64,000 nucleotides of DNA, taken from positions 4,898,001-4,962,000 of the forward strand of contig OX388322.1 of the NCBI GenBank assembly GCA_947579605.1, in the 5' to 3' direction. Under the pieces are notes generated by a model. It was not told where the DNA came from and searched no databases. It saw only the letters and a list, made by a program, of their open reading frames with translations. Origin of the DNA: Athripsodes cinereus (lineage: Eukaryota; Arthropoda; Insecta; Trichoptera; Leptoceridae). How positions within the stretch are numbered: the first letter of the stretch is position 1; each line of letters begins with the position of its first letter. The position numbers and the translations under genes were made by a program. Positions 10,175 to 21,019 of this stretch are shown piece after piece.

Positions 10175-11250
10175 TTAACTTTATTATAACTAGGCAATTC
10201 ACATCTTGGAGTGAATTGTGATATTGAACTTTATTGAATATAAAAACAAACTTAACTAAATTAAGTGCCAGTTCAAATAAGCGTCAACCTGAGGGGACAT
10301 TAAAATATTGGATGCAAGTCTTTGAACAAAGTAAATGCGATTGACAGCATAATATTCTTACGTCGAAGCAGAGGCGGCGCACTTCACAAGAGTGATAATT
10401 TATACACTTTTAATATATTTTCACACAAGTTGGACGTAAATAAATGGTTTAATGGATGTCGGTCCTGTTAATAAACGACTCTTCGACATCCTCGGTGTAC
10501 GGGAGCTTAAATAAAAAGAAAAATAATATAAAATAAGAAAATAAAGCGATACTTTGAGGTCATGCACCGAGTTAATTGGTGACAATTAATCTTCTGCAAC
10601 TTTGTTAGGGTGTTCAAATCTGAAGTTCCCAAGCCGCTTTAATACTCTTGGTATCACAAGTATGATATTTTTACCATGAGAATAGAACTAGCCCTAGTTA
10701 AAATTTTGGTCAAACTGAGTTAAGTATAAAGAAATAAGAAATGATTATAATAGATATGAGATAATTTAATGAATGAGAGTTATTAGATTCCTCAATAATA
10801 ATGCATGTCAAAATTTGCTTTAGATATTTTAAATATTATTTTTTTTATTACAAAAACAAGGCATAAACTGCTCCTTTGAAAAATCACCTCAAAATACTTA
10901 AGCTAGTTCTGCATTCAGGCAGCGAAAATTTGTACTTAGTTTATTTTACATAACCTCACACTTGTATATAGTATTGACCTGTTGTACATACATTAAGGGG
11001 AAGGATTCCCACCACTTACCCTTGGTTGTTTCAAGAATATCAGTTCTCATGTCATCTAGTCAGCCTAGAGCAATTTTTTATTCGTTTATCACAGATTGGG
11101 CTCGAGGTTAACCATATAGTCTTCCCTCTGCAAAACTCATCACATAATATATAGTTTCACAATCTTAAACATAGAAATTAGTTGTACGTAGTCAAACCTC
11201 ACAGTTACTATTTGGGAATGTAAATATTCATGTTTCGTTTATTTCGTTAT
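10175..11250. other. AT-rich spacer
   Basis: No gene or recognisable repeat seen over about 1.1 kb. Possible ancient unique DNA. Confidence 0.5.
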
Positions 11251-11254
11251 TTCG

Positions 11255-11376
11255 TAGAGCACCCGACAAAGTATTGATCTCCCACTCTTTTCCGTAAGTT
11301 TTCGATTGTCCTGTAAAAGGCGGGTGTTTGAAAATTTAAAGATATTTTAAATTTTATATTCAGCGATGAGTTTTGT
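11255..11376 (+). mobile_element. SINE-A 5' half, sense
   Basis: Starts 'tagagcacccgacaaagta' and runs to 'attcagcgatgagttttg'. It sits ten bases from an antisense copy, forming an inverted SINE pair. Confidence 0.72.
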
Positions 11377-11386
11377 TTTATCTAAG

Positions 11387-11616
11387 CATATTCCACAAGT
11401 AGGGTAGCCAGCAGACAAGCTGCATGTAACAAATATGCAAGCTGTCCTCTTCGTACGAACAAAAAAATAAGATATTCAGGAAGGATGGCAAACCTCATCG
11501 CTGAATTTAAGATGTAAAATGTCTTCCTTTCTTCAAACACTTGTCTCTTACGGGACTTTCAAAATCTCGAGAAAAAGAGTACGAGACCAATTCTTTATCG
11601 GGTGCTCCACGGAATG
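11387..11616 (-). mobile_element. SINE-A, near full-length, antisense
   Basis: Runs from 'gcatattccacaagtagggt' through 'caagctgtcctcttcgtacg' and 'gatggcaaacctcatcgctg' to 'tcgggtgctccacgg'. Well preserved; only the triplet tail is missing. Confidence 0.8.
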
Positions 11617-11694
11617 AATATTATCATATAAATTCCGTGATACAAACATATTGCCAACTCCCCAGTGGGAAGGGCTATTCAAATGTTTAATGGT

Positions 11695-11911
11695 CAGCAG
11701 GGTTACTCTTGACAAAACTAAACACGATCTTAATCTAGTCTTGATCTTGATCATACGACGCACGAAGTGACTATTGGCCAAAAATACACCCAAACCGATC
11801 GCGCGTCAGCGGTTGCGCGGTGTTTTTGACCATAGTCCCTTCGTGCGTCGTATGATCAAGATCAAGACTAGATTAAGATCGTGTTTAGTTTTGTCAAGAG
11901 TAGCCCTGCTG
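11695..11911. mobile_element. Palindromic (foldback) MITE, copy 1
   Basis: Nearly the whole 217 bp is an inverted repeat. The left arm begins CAGCAGGGTTACTCTTGACA. The right arm is its complement, ending TGTCAAGAGTAGCCCTGCTG. Both carry 'gatcttaatctagtcttgat' and 'catacgacgcacgaag'. The loop is GC-richer ('cgatcgcgcgtcagcggttg'). Two further copies lie at 33345 and 44642. I found no target-site duplication, so the superfamily is open. Non-coding. Confidence 0.8.
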
Positions 11912-12009
11912 GCTGGAGAAGTTGATATCTTTAACGTGACGTATGCAGAATTTATAAAAAAAATTGAGGATATATATTGTAGTTGTGTTGTCGTTTGGAT
12001 ATCGTTTAA

Positions 12010-12085
12010 GGTTTTGTTCTGAGATCGCATTGGCCTTCAGCTGTAATGAATCGTCTTGCTGCCAGTAATAATAATAATTACTGAC
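12010..12085 (+). mobile_element. Repeat-end fragment, family G
   Basis: 'gatcgcattggccttcagct' followed by 'gtaatgaatcgtc' and an (AAT)n run. The same sequence recurs at 56018-56095, where it is preceded by 'ctagctgacccggcaaac'. Element type unknown. Confidence 0.4.
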
Positions 12086-12089
12086 TTGA

Positions 12090-12705
12090 AAAATTGTGAA
12101 ATTAGGTAATTGAATAAATCGCTAGATTAAATATCCGGAAGCTTTTAAAGCTAAATTTACCGATTCATTAAAATAAAACAATTTCTATATACTTAAGGCA
12201 AATCGAAGAATAACACTTCAAAGAAATAAAACTTAAGATACTTTAAGATATGTATTTACACTGTGCTTCATCGCCTGTAAAATACAAGAAATATTCCGTT
12301 ATATTTAATAATAGGATTAAAATGGGTGACTTTCTTACAGTTGAATGACTTTGTCCAAACATTTGAACGTATCAAGGCTGAGGCGAAAGCTTATTCTTCA
12401 GTCAGCTGTCTAAAAAACAAATAGAGCAATTTTGAAAAAAAAAAAATTACTCCGCCTTTAATGTATGTTGGCTGATTAATTCGGCGCCGTTTAATGGAGC
12501 ATTTATCTCAAAGGCGCGGTCACTTTAACTTCAATACAAGAAACCATATTGTATTTATCGCATCTGCATATTTTTATACGTTTTTGCATACTTGTACATA
12601 CAATTACAAATATGTACTCCGTTGAAACAAAAGATTGTTGTCGTTTTAGACAAGATAAAATAATATTATATTTTTACTGCTCTGTCGCAAATATTTACCT
12701 AATTG
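12090..12705. other. AT-rich spacer
   Basis: No gene seen. About 12480-12530 carries 'ggcgccgtttaatg', the minus-strand end of the L2-like LINE seen at 18.2 kb. Confidence 0.45.
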
Positions 12706-12835
12706 ACTATACTATCATCATGGGATATCACACGAATAGGATAGCCATCAGATCAGCTACATGTCATAAACATGCAAGTTGTCTTCTCCGTGCAAAAAAG
12801 ACATTTTGGATGGATGGCAAATTTAACACCAGCCA
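12706..12835 (-). mobile_element. SINE-A fragment, antisense, diverged
   Basis: Order of blocks kept: 'tatcatcatgggatatcaca', 'gatcagctacatgtcataaa', 'tgcaagttgtcttctccgtg', 'attttggatggatggcaaat'. The 5' half of the repeat is absent. Confidence 0.55.
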
Positions 12836-12839
12836 GATA

Positions 12840-13959
12840 ATACCGGAGAAGAAAACGGTGAAGATTCTAATACGAACACGTCCAAAGGATGAATACCTAG
12901 TATCAGTATCTCGTTTTCGAATAAAATGTCGCATAGGAGACGTCATGGGTCCACCGACAATATTTAACGCATATTTGCAAGAATATTTTGCATATTATTA
13001 TGAAACTATCTCCACTCGCACCTATTTGAGTTTCTAATATTACGAATTATCCATTCGCTTCAAAGAAAATGTTCGCTGGTACGTAATAAAGAAAAGAATT
13101 CATTGCGGCATATACAAATCCAAACATTTGACTTATGCTTTGATAACTTTTAACGTTCCTACAGTTTGCAGTACTTATTACACTCTTCAAATAACACTGA
13201 ATAACATATAAATAGGTATAATAGATAAGTAAGTTTTAGAAAGGCTCATAGAGTTAACCCGGGTTGTCCGGTTAACCAAAGAAGGCGGTTTTCGATACAA
13301 TCATTGCGGATTTCCGGAAGTTTTCAAAAACCTATTCAATATTTCTTTCATATTATCTGTATGCCAATAAAATAAAATAATAAAAAAAATCTGTGATGCG
13401 TAAACTAAAATCATTCTAGATAGAATGGGTGGTTTTCTGAAGAGTTAACTTACTCTAGTAGAATATCGAAGCATACATTAATCAACAATAATTATTGTCA
13501 AATAATATAATAAATTGGAAAAAAATTAAAGATTGATGGAATTTCTTGAAAATGTTGCATATTTTAAGGGTGTTTGTGGTGGATGTAATATGACGATTTA
13601 TAAAAAAAAACATATTAATCTTTTAAACCTGTATAGGTATCTCAAAGACACGTACAGGATAAATTTAATATTAAAAATTAAAAAACTATGCCACGACATA
13701 ATCGAACTACCTATCAATATTTTGTTTTTATTCACAAATGATAAATTCTTTGGATTTAAGATCTTTTAAAATTATATATTCACAACGAAAATAAGTCAAT
13801 TAAAGGCTACTCGCCGATACTATTTTATAAATAAATAAACAAAACACGAAACGATTTTTATTATAATAGTATATTGAATTTTATTTGTAAAGGCAGTAAA
13901 ATTAATCAAAAATATAGACATGTTCTCAAATACATAATCTTCAACTTGCACAACTTACT
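12840..13959. other. AT-rich spacer
   Basis: No gene seen. A small palindrome, 'gttaacccgggttgtccggttaac' in outline, lies near 13254-13278 and may be an element end. Confidence 0.45.
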
Positions 13960-13969
13960 AACTTACTGC

Positions 13970-14215
13970 AAACCTTGGTCTCTCGACTGCTGGATATAAG
14001 ATTCTTCAAAAACATTTTATTTTTCACGGTCTTTAGCAAAACGAATCAATTTTTCCACCTCAACTTGGATAATGTCATCTGCCCATCTCTTTGAGGTCTT
14101 CCTATATTTCTTTTATCCTCCTACGGTCTCTATTCCAAGGTCCTTTGCGATCATCATATACTAACCTTTCTTCGAACTATATGACCAACTCATTGCCACT
14201 TGAGCTTGGAGACTT
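13970..14215 (-). pseudogene. LINE C-terminal fragment, heavily decayed
   Basis: On the minus strand, broken frames give KLKWQWVGHIV, then KRNIGRPQRDGQM and IKN-like residues. This matches the order AKLKWQ...GKRNIGRPQKRWTDD of the better copy at 19.63 kb. No intact frame. Confidence 0.5.
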
Positions 14216-14309
14216 TATCAATAATATATACACAAATTTCATTTTGTTGAATTATTTCATTCTTCACTTTGTGTCCTAAGCTAATTCCCAGCATTTGTTT
14301 TTTTTTTGT

Positions 14310-15745
14310 TTTTCCATTGCTCGCTGTACACATCTCATCTTTCTTTTATTTGCAAGCGTTGTAAGCAGATAAAATAAATCAACAATCGGTTGACAAAATA
14401 CCAAATACAGCTAATCATAATATATTTTAACCGGCTAATCTACAAGTAGATATCACTAAGATGCTGGTATAATATTTACTGTGCACATCTATACTTTCTT
14501 TTATTTGCGAGCGTTGTTAACGGATAAAATAAATCAACAATCGGTTGACAAAATACCAAATACAGCTAATCATAATATTATATTTTAACCGGCTAATCTA
14601 CAAGTAGATATCACTAAGATGCTGGTATAATATTTACTGTGCACATCTATACTTTCTTTTATTTGCGAGCGTTGTAAACGGATAAAATAAATCAACAATC
14701 GGTTGACAAAATACCAAATACAGCTAATCATAATATTATATTTTAACCGGCTAATCTACAAGTAGATATCACTAAGATGCTAGTTTAATATTTACTGTGC
14801 ACATCTATACTTTCTTTTATTTGCAAGCGTTGTAAACGGATGAAATAAATCAACAATCGGTTAACCAAGAATCGAATACAACTTATAATAATATTATATT
14901 TTAACCGGCTAATCTACAAGTAGATATCACTAAGATTCTGGTTTAATATTTACTGTGCACATCTATACTTTCTTTTATTTGCGAGCGTTGTAAACGGATA
15001 AAATAAATCAACAATCGGTTAACCAAGAATCGAATACAACTTATAATAATATTATATTTTAACCGGCTAATCTACAAGTAGATATCACTAAGATTCTGGT
15101 TTAATATTTACTGTGCACATCTATACTTTCTTTTATTTGCGAGCGTTGTAAACGGATAAAATAAATCAACAATCGGTTAACCAAGAATCGAATACAACTT
15201 ATAATAATATTATATTTTAACCGGCTAATCTACAAGTAGATATCACTAAGATTCTGGTTTAATATTTACTGTGCACATCTATACTTTCTTTTATTTGTGA
15301 GCGTTGTAAACGGATAAAATAAATCAACAATCGGTTAACCAAGAATCGAATACAACTTATAATAATATTATATTTTAACCGGCTAATCTACAAGTAGATA
15401 TCACTAAGATTCTGGTTTAATATTTACTGTGCACATCTATACTTTCTTTTATTTGCGAGCGTTGTAAACGGATGAAATAAATCAACAATCGGTTGACAAA
15501 ATACCAAATACAGCTTATCACAATATTAAATTATTACCGGCTAACCTACAAGTAAACATCACTAGGCAGACGGTTGACGGACTGTGCTCATCTCAACTTA
15601 ATTTTATTAACAAGCTTTGTAAAATGATACAATAAATCAACAATCGGTTAACCAAATACCGAATACCTACAGCTTATTATAATATTATATTTTAACCGGC
15701 TAACCTACAACTATACGTCGCTAAGCTGCTGGTTTAATATTTACA
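14310..15745. repeat. 158-bp satellite array, nine units
   Basis: The marker 'aacaatcggt' occurs at 14381, 14536, 14694, 14852, 15010, 15168, 15326, 15484 and 15639. The spacing is 158 bp except for the first and last intervals, which are 155. Each unit holds 'tcttttatttgcgagcgttg', 'ttttaaccggctaatctaca', 'gtagatatcactaag' and 'tttactgtgcacatct'. Edge units are the most diverged, as expected for unequal exchange. Middle units at about 14852-15484 form a sub-family with 'ggttaaccaagaatcg'. Function unknown; the length is close to a nucleosome repeat. Confidence 0.9.
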
Positions 15746-16915
15746 CTAGCAATTTCACAGGCAAGTAACCTATATCAAAGGCATGCTGCAGCATTCAACA
15801 CATTGACTTGTGAATAAGAAGATCTTCTCTCGTAGCTTTTGTACTGTCAATTATAATATGTATGTATGTACGTATTTTCTATAGAAGTTGGAACTATGCG
15901 GGACCGCAAATACATAAATCACGAGGAAATAATTGTAATTGTTGTTATTTTGACCGGGTAACCGAAAAGGAGGATGAATGAATGAATGAATGAATATATC
16001 GTGTGAATATAATTGTTTTGTGTGTTTTTCGGCAAAAACTAAAGTTTCAAATAGTTTTCAATTATGACAGTGTCTTATAAAATGCAGGAATTCGTAAATG
16101 ATCATGAATAAGATATTATTAGCATCTAAAAATTATAATAATAATAATAAAAAAATAGGCTCAAATACAGCATGCAGAAGGCTGTTCTTCTATCATCCAC
16201 CAGGATAGTTAGAAGGTTTTTGTCCCTGTAGCTCTGTAAGTGATCTCCCATGATTGTACTATTTTCACAGGACATCATGGAAGAATCAACTCGTATATAT
16301 GTTGGGGTTCTACATTTTGAATATAAATTTATTTCAATTTTTAGTGTTTATATTATTTAATGTTATATTTAAATTTAATTGTTAATCTTATATTGTGTTC
16401 AAAATGTAGATTCTAATGTTGTTTTGTTAAATAAATGAAATAAGAATAATAATTTATTGTCTTGAGGCAATATCTTCCAGCTTTATGAATTACGAAATCT
16501 TTTCTGATTGTTTTAATTTATATTGGTAGGAAAAAGACAACTTGTACATCTATTACATGTGTATTATCTACTGGCGTATCCTAAATTTTAACCACATATT
16601 TTGTACTTGACGTGGTGCTTCGTATGTTGTTATTCAAACTATGCAAGCCGTACCATATTGCACTGATGCAAAGTGTTAAAAAGAGTAAGTTGTAATGTAT
16701 TCAATAGTTAACAGTGAAGACTAAAATATAATTCTGTAGTTAACTACGAAGGCACTTACTATAATTATTAATGTTTGCGTGTTTAAGTGATATTTTGAAC
16801 GTATGTCACATTTTTCATCTCTTTTTTCACTTGCCGTAAATAGAAAGAGATTGATTTCTTATTGTTTGCTCCGTACCTAAGTAGTTTCGAAATAGATATT
16901 TGGAGTCAACTCCTG
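15746..16915. other. AT-rich spacer with microsatellite
   Basis: A (GAAT)n tetranucleotide run lies at about 15973-15996 and an (ATA)n run at 16136-16150. No gene seen. Confidence 0.5.
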
Positions 16916-16918
16916 CCC

Positions 16919-17043
16919 ACCTATACAAATTGCATTTGGCAATCGACTACAAACGAACTTTTCGACAGTACATAATTATAATGCTATGGTGCATTGTCGA
17001 AAAGTTCGTTTGTAGTCGATCGCCAAACGCAATTTGTCTAGGT
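16919..17043. mobile_element. 125-bp palindrome, foldback MITE-like
   Basis: Left arm from 'acctatacaaattgcatttg' to 'gaacttttcgaca'; the right arm is its complement, 'tgtcgaaaagttcg' to 'cgcaatttgtctaggt'. Arms are about 48 bp with three or so mismatches, around a 27-nt loop. RNA from either strand would fold into a long hairpin. No target duplication seen. Confidence 0.75.
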
Positions 17044-18050
17044 TTGCTGTTCTTCAGGTAATATTGAAAAAGCATGCTTCATAGCGCACGTTTGCATATA
17101 ATGTTACTTATGTAAATAATTTTTCATGCACATTTCAGTTATTTTAAGATACATATAATTCGATTACCAGTTATGAATGATTATTATGTTGTATAATTGA
17201 ATCGAATTCCTTTTTCAACATATCGACCAATTCATTGACAATCAGGTCGCGCAGTATACTCATAACTACTACAGTATGTACAGTCAATACAAATATATTT
17301 CAATTTAAATTGTCATGTATGGTTTACAGAAACATTTATCATCTTTTAATCTGTCTGTTTGCATGTATTTTGATCATTTATAAATCAGCGAAAGCATCTA
17401 CAATTTAATTTTGAAAATGAATCATCATGTCTATCAACATACAACATCACGCCATCTTCCAATTTCAACACAGCAGGATGGATGGAATACCTCGTTGCTG
17501 AAATATTTTTGTTTAAATAATTTCAACAAGGTGTTTTAAAAATTTACAGAAAACTGACAAAAATACAGAAAATAGAGGAAAATTCATCTTATGACTCAAG
17601 TAATGAGAATAGATTAATAAATATGTGTGATTGTATTATGGGTACTAGTTCAACGATGCACACGTCAAATACAATGCACTCCTCGTGACTCTCTTACCTC
17701 CGCGCCATACCGGTCGTCATCTACATTTTATACCGTCATCTCACTTATTTTGGAAGGATAACTATTTAAGTCAAGTGAATTAACACTAGTATGAAAAGTT
17801 GGCCAAAATCGATCGCAAATTTTTAAAATCAAGAAACTGAAAGAATGTAAATTGTCCAAATACTTTTCAATTATAAAAATCCGTCAACTCATTCGACGCT
17901 GATGTATAACAAAAGGTCACTCGGTTGAACACACATATAAACACATTATATTATAATATTACTATGTAGGTACTATATTTCTATAAGTGAAGCATAGGTA
18001 GATACAAAATATTCTAGAACGCAGTGACGTGTTATCCAAACATACAAAAA
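17044..18050. other. AT-rich spacer
   Basis: No gene. 17444-17505 ('catcacgccatcttcca', 'gatggatggaatacctcg') may be a very old SINE-A remnant. Confidence 0.4.
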
Positions 18051-18055
18051 ACGAT

Positions 18056-18160
18056 CAATTTCTACTATGGGTCATCCAATAGTATCCAGTTAGAAAATAT
18101 ATACTTATTGATGATCCTCTTTTTATTATCTTTCACTGTACACTGTTACAAGATATCATG
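18056..18160 (+). repeat. Repeat P, plus copy of an inverted pair
   Basis: 'caatttctactatgggtcat', 'ccaatagtatccagttagaa' and 'ttattatctttcactgtac' recur in reverse at 18905-19005. The last part also occurs at 44.55-44.64 kb on the plus strand. Probably a short interspersed element of unknown class. Confidence 0.5.
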
Positions 18161-18378
18161 AGGCACAAATATATGAACTGGGGGAGGGGTACAGATTATA
18201 CCTACTTATATAATGGTTTATTCCTCGAATAATAACAATAATTGGACTATTTATATGTGGCGCCGTTTAATGATCTGTGACCATTTCAAGGGCGCCGTGA
18301 CTTCTCCCGAACAGCAGCGTCTTCAACTTAGTTCTAAATTTGGTGGTAGACTGATTCTCTCTCAGGTCAGTGGGCAGT

Positions 18379-18736
18379 AGACAGCGCAGAGCACACTATG
18401 TTTGGGTGCCCAAAGTGGACTACACAAAGAAAAAACTTGGAAGAAAGAGTGGGAGTCATGAACCCGGAGAACATAGTTCAAAAGATGCTGGAGGGAAAAG
18501 AAATGTGGGATGAGATCACAGGTTACATGACAAGCATAATGAAAGAAAAGGAGATTTATGAAAGAATGGAGCAAAGAAGCTGAAAGACCAAAAGGCTGTG
18601 TGATAAGGCCAGTTGGCGGGAATCGCGCAGTCTAGAAGTCGGGAGGGGTTTTAGCCGGTATGAGTCCGGCACTACCCAAGAGGGTGTCCATGAGGATTTC
18701 CCCTCCCAACAAAAAAAAAAAAAAAAAAAAAAAAAA
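18379..18736 (+). mobile_element. 5'-truncated R1-like LINE with poly(A) and 15-bp target duplication
   Basis: AGGTCAGTGGGCAGT is present at 18364-18378 and again at 18737-18751, directly flanking the insertion. The insert ends in about 24 A residues. Its 3' UTR contains 'gtatgagtccggcactaccc' and 'gggtgtccatgaggatt'. Both the tail and the duplication are standard marks of target-primed reverse transcription. Confidence 0.88.
18380..18583 (+). pseudogene. C-terminal 67 codons of an R1-clade reverse-transcriptase ORF
   Basis: Reads DSAEHTMFGCPKW first, then PENIVQKMLEGKEMWDE, then IMKEKE and a stop. The H...C...W pattern, followed by the NIV..ML and KE-rich tail, fits the end of R1-type LINE ORF2. 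Only the end was copied because the insertion is 5'-truncated; the frame itself is open. Confidence 0.72.
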
Positions 18737-18904
18737 AGGTCAGTGGGCAGTCTGTTCCAGGCAATTGGCGTGGCGGCTCTGAAGCTCTACATAGTTTAAT
18801 TTAATTGCATAATTATGCATTTATATAATATTGCATTCACTGGGTGAGATGCACTCCTTCGCCCACATATTGCCATCTGAGTACTTCTATGAAATCTTGT
18901 AATT

Positions 18905-19005
18905 CGGTTTACAGTGAAAGATAATAAAAATAACTATGAACATCTATATATAGATATTTTCTAACTGGATACTATTGGATAAGCTATAGTAGAAATTGAC
19001 CCAAA
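18905..19005 (-). repeat. Repeat P, minus copy of an inverted pair
   Basis: Reverse complement of 18056-18160 with several changes. The two copies face each other across the L2-like fragment. Confidence 0.5.
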
Positions 19006-19415
19006 AAATATAAAAAAATTGTAGAAATTGAAAAATTTGAATGTTTTCTTGAATTACACCAAATCGTGGAAGTAATAAACTTTTTTTATTACGAATGCAC
19101 GACCAATATAAAAAGTCTAGTCCCGCCACTGTCGGAATGTTCTGAATAATAATTGATCGTCGAACCGAGCTGTCAATAATAGTAATACTTTGATGGATCC
19201 TGTATTCAAACCCAACTCCCGACATACCTATATTTTATTATTTATACTTAGGTTCGATAATTTATGCATCATTGTACACATATTTTATAAAGACTAGTTT
19301 AATTTACTCCGTGCCATCTGGGATAATCAGCACTAATTTTTTTTAAACTTCACTTCAATATGTATCTTACTCAAGATGATTTTTTTTAAAGATGAAGAGA
19401 GATTTATCCCTCACT

Positions 19416-19473
19416 GGCTGCCTGATAGAAGAATCCCTCCATTGAAAATCCGAGACTCTTCCATCAGGCAGCC
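19416..19473. other. Perfect-stem hairpin (17-bp arms, one mismatch)
   Basis: GGCTGCCTGATAGAAGA at 19416-19432 pairs with TCTTCCATCAGGCAGCC at 19457-19473 around a 24-nt loop. It lies about 50 bp upstream of a TAAA-repeat tail (19530-19545), so it may be the 3' stem-loop of a retroelement. Confidence 0.55.
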
Positions 19474-19630
19474 GATCACCTCATTAGCTCGATTCTGGTG
19501 AGATATCAAGGTTCATGACCTGACTCGAGTAAATAAATAAATATACAAAATGTACCTACCCTCTAGAAAACTGTATTATTGTTATAATTCTCTTTAAATT
19601 TACTTTGCACATCATTACAGCTTTTGGCCA

Positions 19631-19985
19631 ATGCGATGTGCAAAAAGATACAACTTATATATAGTTAGAAACGAAGACATCAGACACCTAACAAAAGTCA
19701 CAGATATTATGGATCGTGTTGCAAAGCTTAAGTGGCAATGCGCGGGTCATGGTGCGAGACGAAACTACGGTAGATGGACTCCTAGAATCCTCAAATGGAG
19801 ACCATGGAGTGGCAAAAGAAACATCGGCAGACCACAAAAGAGATGGACTGACGACATTACTCCAATCGCGGGAAGGAAATGGATACAGAGGGCACAGGAC
19901 CGCAACGATTGAAAGAGTTTGGAAGAGGCCTATATCCAGCAGTGGAGAGATGGCTGACCAAGAAGAAGAAGAAGAATATATAGTT
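19631..19985 (+). pseudogene. LINE C-terminal fragment with (GAA)n tail
   Basis: Reads DRVAKLKWQCAGHGAR, then GKRNIGRPQKRWTDD, then RAQDRND. A TGA at 19910-19912 stands where the family has tryptophan. The frame resumes as KSLEEAYIQQWRDG and stops at 19957. The end is followed by an (AAG)n run at 19958-19975, the usual microsatellite-like tail of this LINE type. 5'-truncated, otherwise well kept, with one nonsense change in the part visible. Confidence 0.75.
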
Positions 19986-19989
19986 AAAT

Positions 19990-20695
19990 AATATTTACAA
20001 TATATAAAAACAACAAAATAAAAACAAATAAGCAAACATAAGATCACCATAGAATGTTCATTGTCTCAATTAAGGCAACGATTTTCCCGTAAGGTAGGTA
20101 AAATATGTCACAGTTTTGAACCAACAAATTAAAAAAGACCATTGAAAGATGAAAATTCAAATTTAATATGTAGGTATAAGTATAAAATAAGTCGCCTTCT
20201 CCGTGCTATAAAAACGGGATATTCACAATAATCGTCATACCTCATCGGTTTTAAAACACAGTAATATAACATTTAATTTTATCTTCTGTGCATAATATAT
20301 GATACTTAAAAAAATGTATTTATAAAAAAAAATACAAAATACGACACTTGAAGAGGTTTTTCATCATTGAGTGGATTTTTCGATCCAATAAGTAGTCCGA
20401 CAGATTTTTAAATCAGAAAATAATATAAAAAGATAAAGGTTAAGAGAACCTTTAGAGGGCAAATTATTTGTCGTTAATGAAATAAGTTTGATGGACAAAT
20501 ATAAGCACTTACAAACAAAATAATTTTATTAATATTTATGCAAGAATATAATATATGATACAACACGTTCAATAAGGGTAGGTATAGATTAAGTATTCTT
20601 ATTATATTCAAACAACAATAGACCGGGGGATAATGCATTCAAAATCTGGTATGTGATCCGTTAAACGAAGCGACGTAAATCAGGACTTTCTTGTA
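19990..20695. other. AT-rich spacer
   Basis: No gene. 20175-20260 contains short SINE-A-like words ('gccttctccgtgc', 'ctcatcgg') too weak to call. Confidence 0.4.
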
Positions 20696-20724
20696 AATTA
20701 TCATATTTTGAAATTGTAATATTT

Positions 20725-20890
20725 TTATATAAAAAGACTTCTGAAAAAGGCAAATATTTGTGAAAGGTCAGCTTGATGAGGTATGCTGTCCACCCTGAAT
20801 AAACTGGCTTTTACTTTTGTGACACAGAGAGGACAATCCATACGTTCATTACATACTTATAGTTAGTCCACTGGCTTCTCCACTTGTCAA
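20725..20890 (+). mobile_element. Old SINE-A copy, sense
   Basis: Keeps the order 'gatgaggtatgctgtccacc', 'cagagaggacaatcc', 'ttcattacat', 'ctggcttctccacttgt'. Strongly diverged. Confidence 0.45.
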
Positions 20891-21019
20891 AATTTGTATT
20901 TATTTATTTTTAATCCATGATGATCGCTGAAAGAGATTATATCTTTAACTTAAAATTATCTTGATGATTTCTTTTATGTCATAATATTTTATTGCTAGTG
21001 CCGAATTAATGATTATTTT

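Larger units (their letters stand above)
18219..18790 (-). pseudogene. L2/CR1-like LINE C-terminal end, interrupted by an R1-like insertion
   Basis: On the minus strand the peptide outline is RAATP.AWNRLPTDLRES, continuing as FRTKLKTLLFG and ending in an AAT-rich tail. The WNRLP motif is typical of the C-terminal end of L2/CR1-type LINEs. It is split at 18364-18751 by another element. Sister fragments: 28000-28115 minus, about 12480 minus and 49668-50130 plus. Confidence 0.6.

Noticed and set aside
12549..13037. 162-codon open frame
   Set aside because: It runs through a SINE-A fragment and AT-rich DNA; the peptide has no recognisable domain.
14310..15745. CRISPR-like array
   Set aside because: Units are contiguous 158-bp repeats without unique spacers, in eukaryotic DNA.
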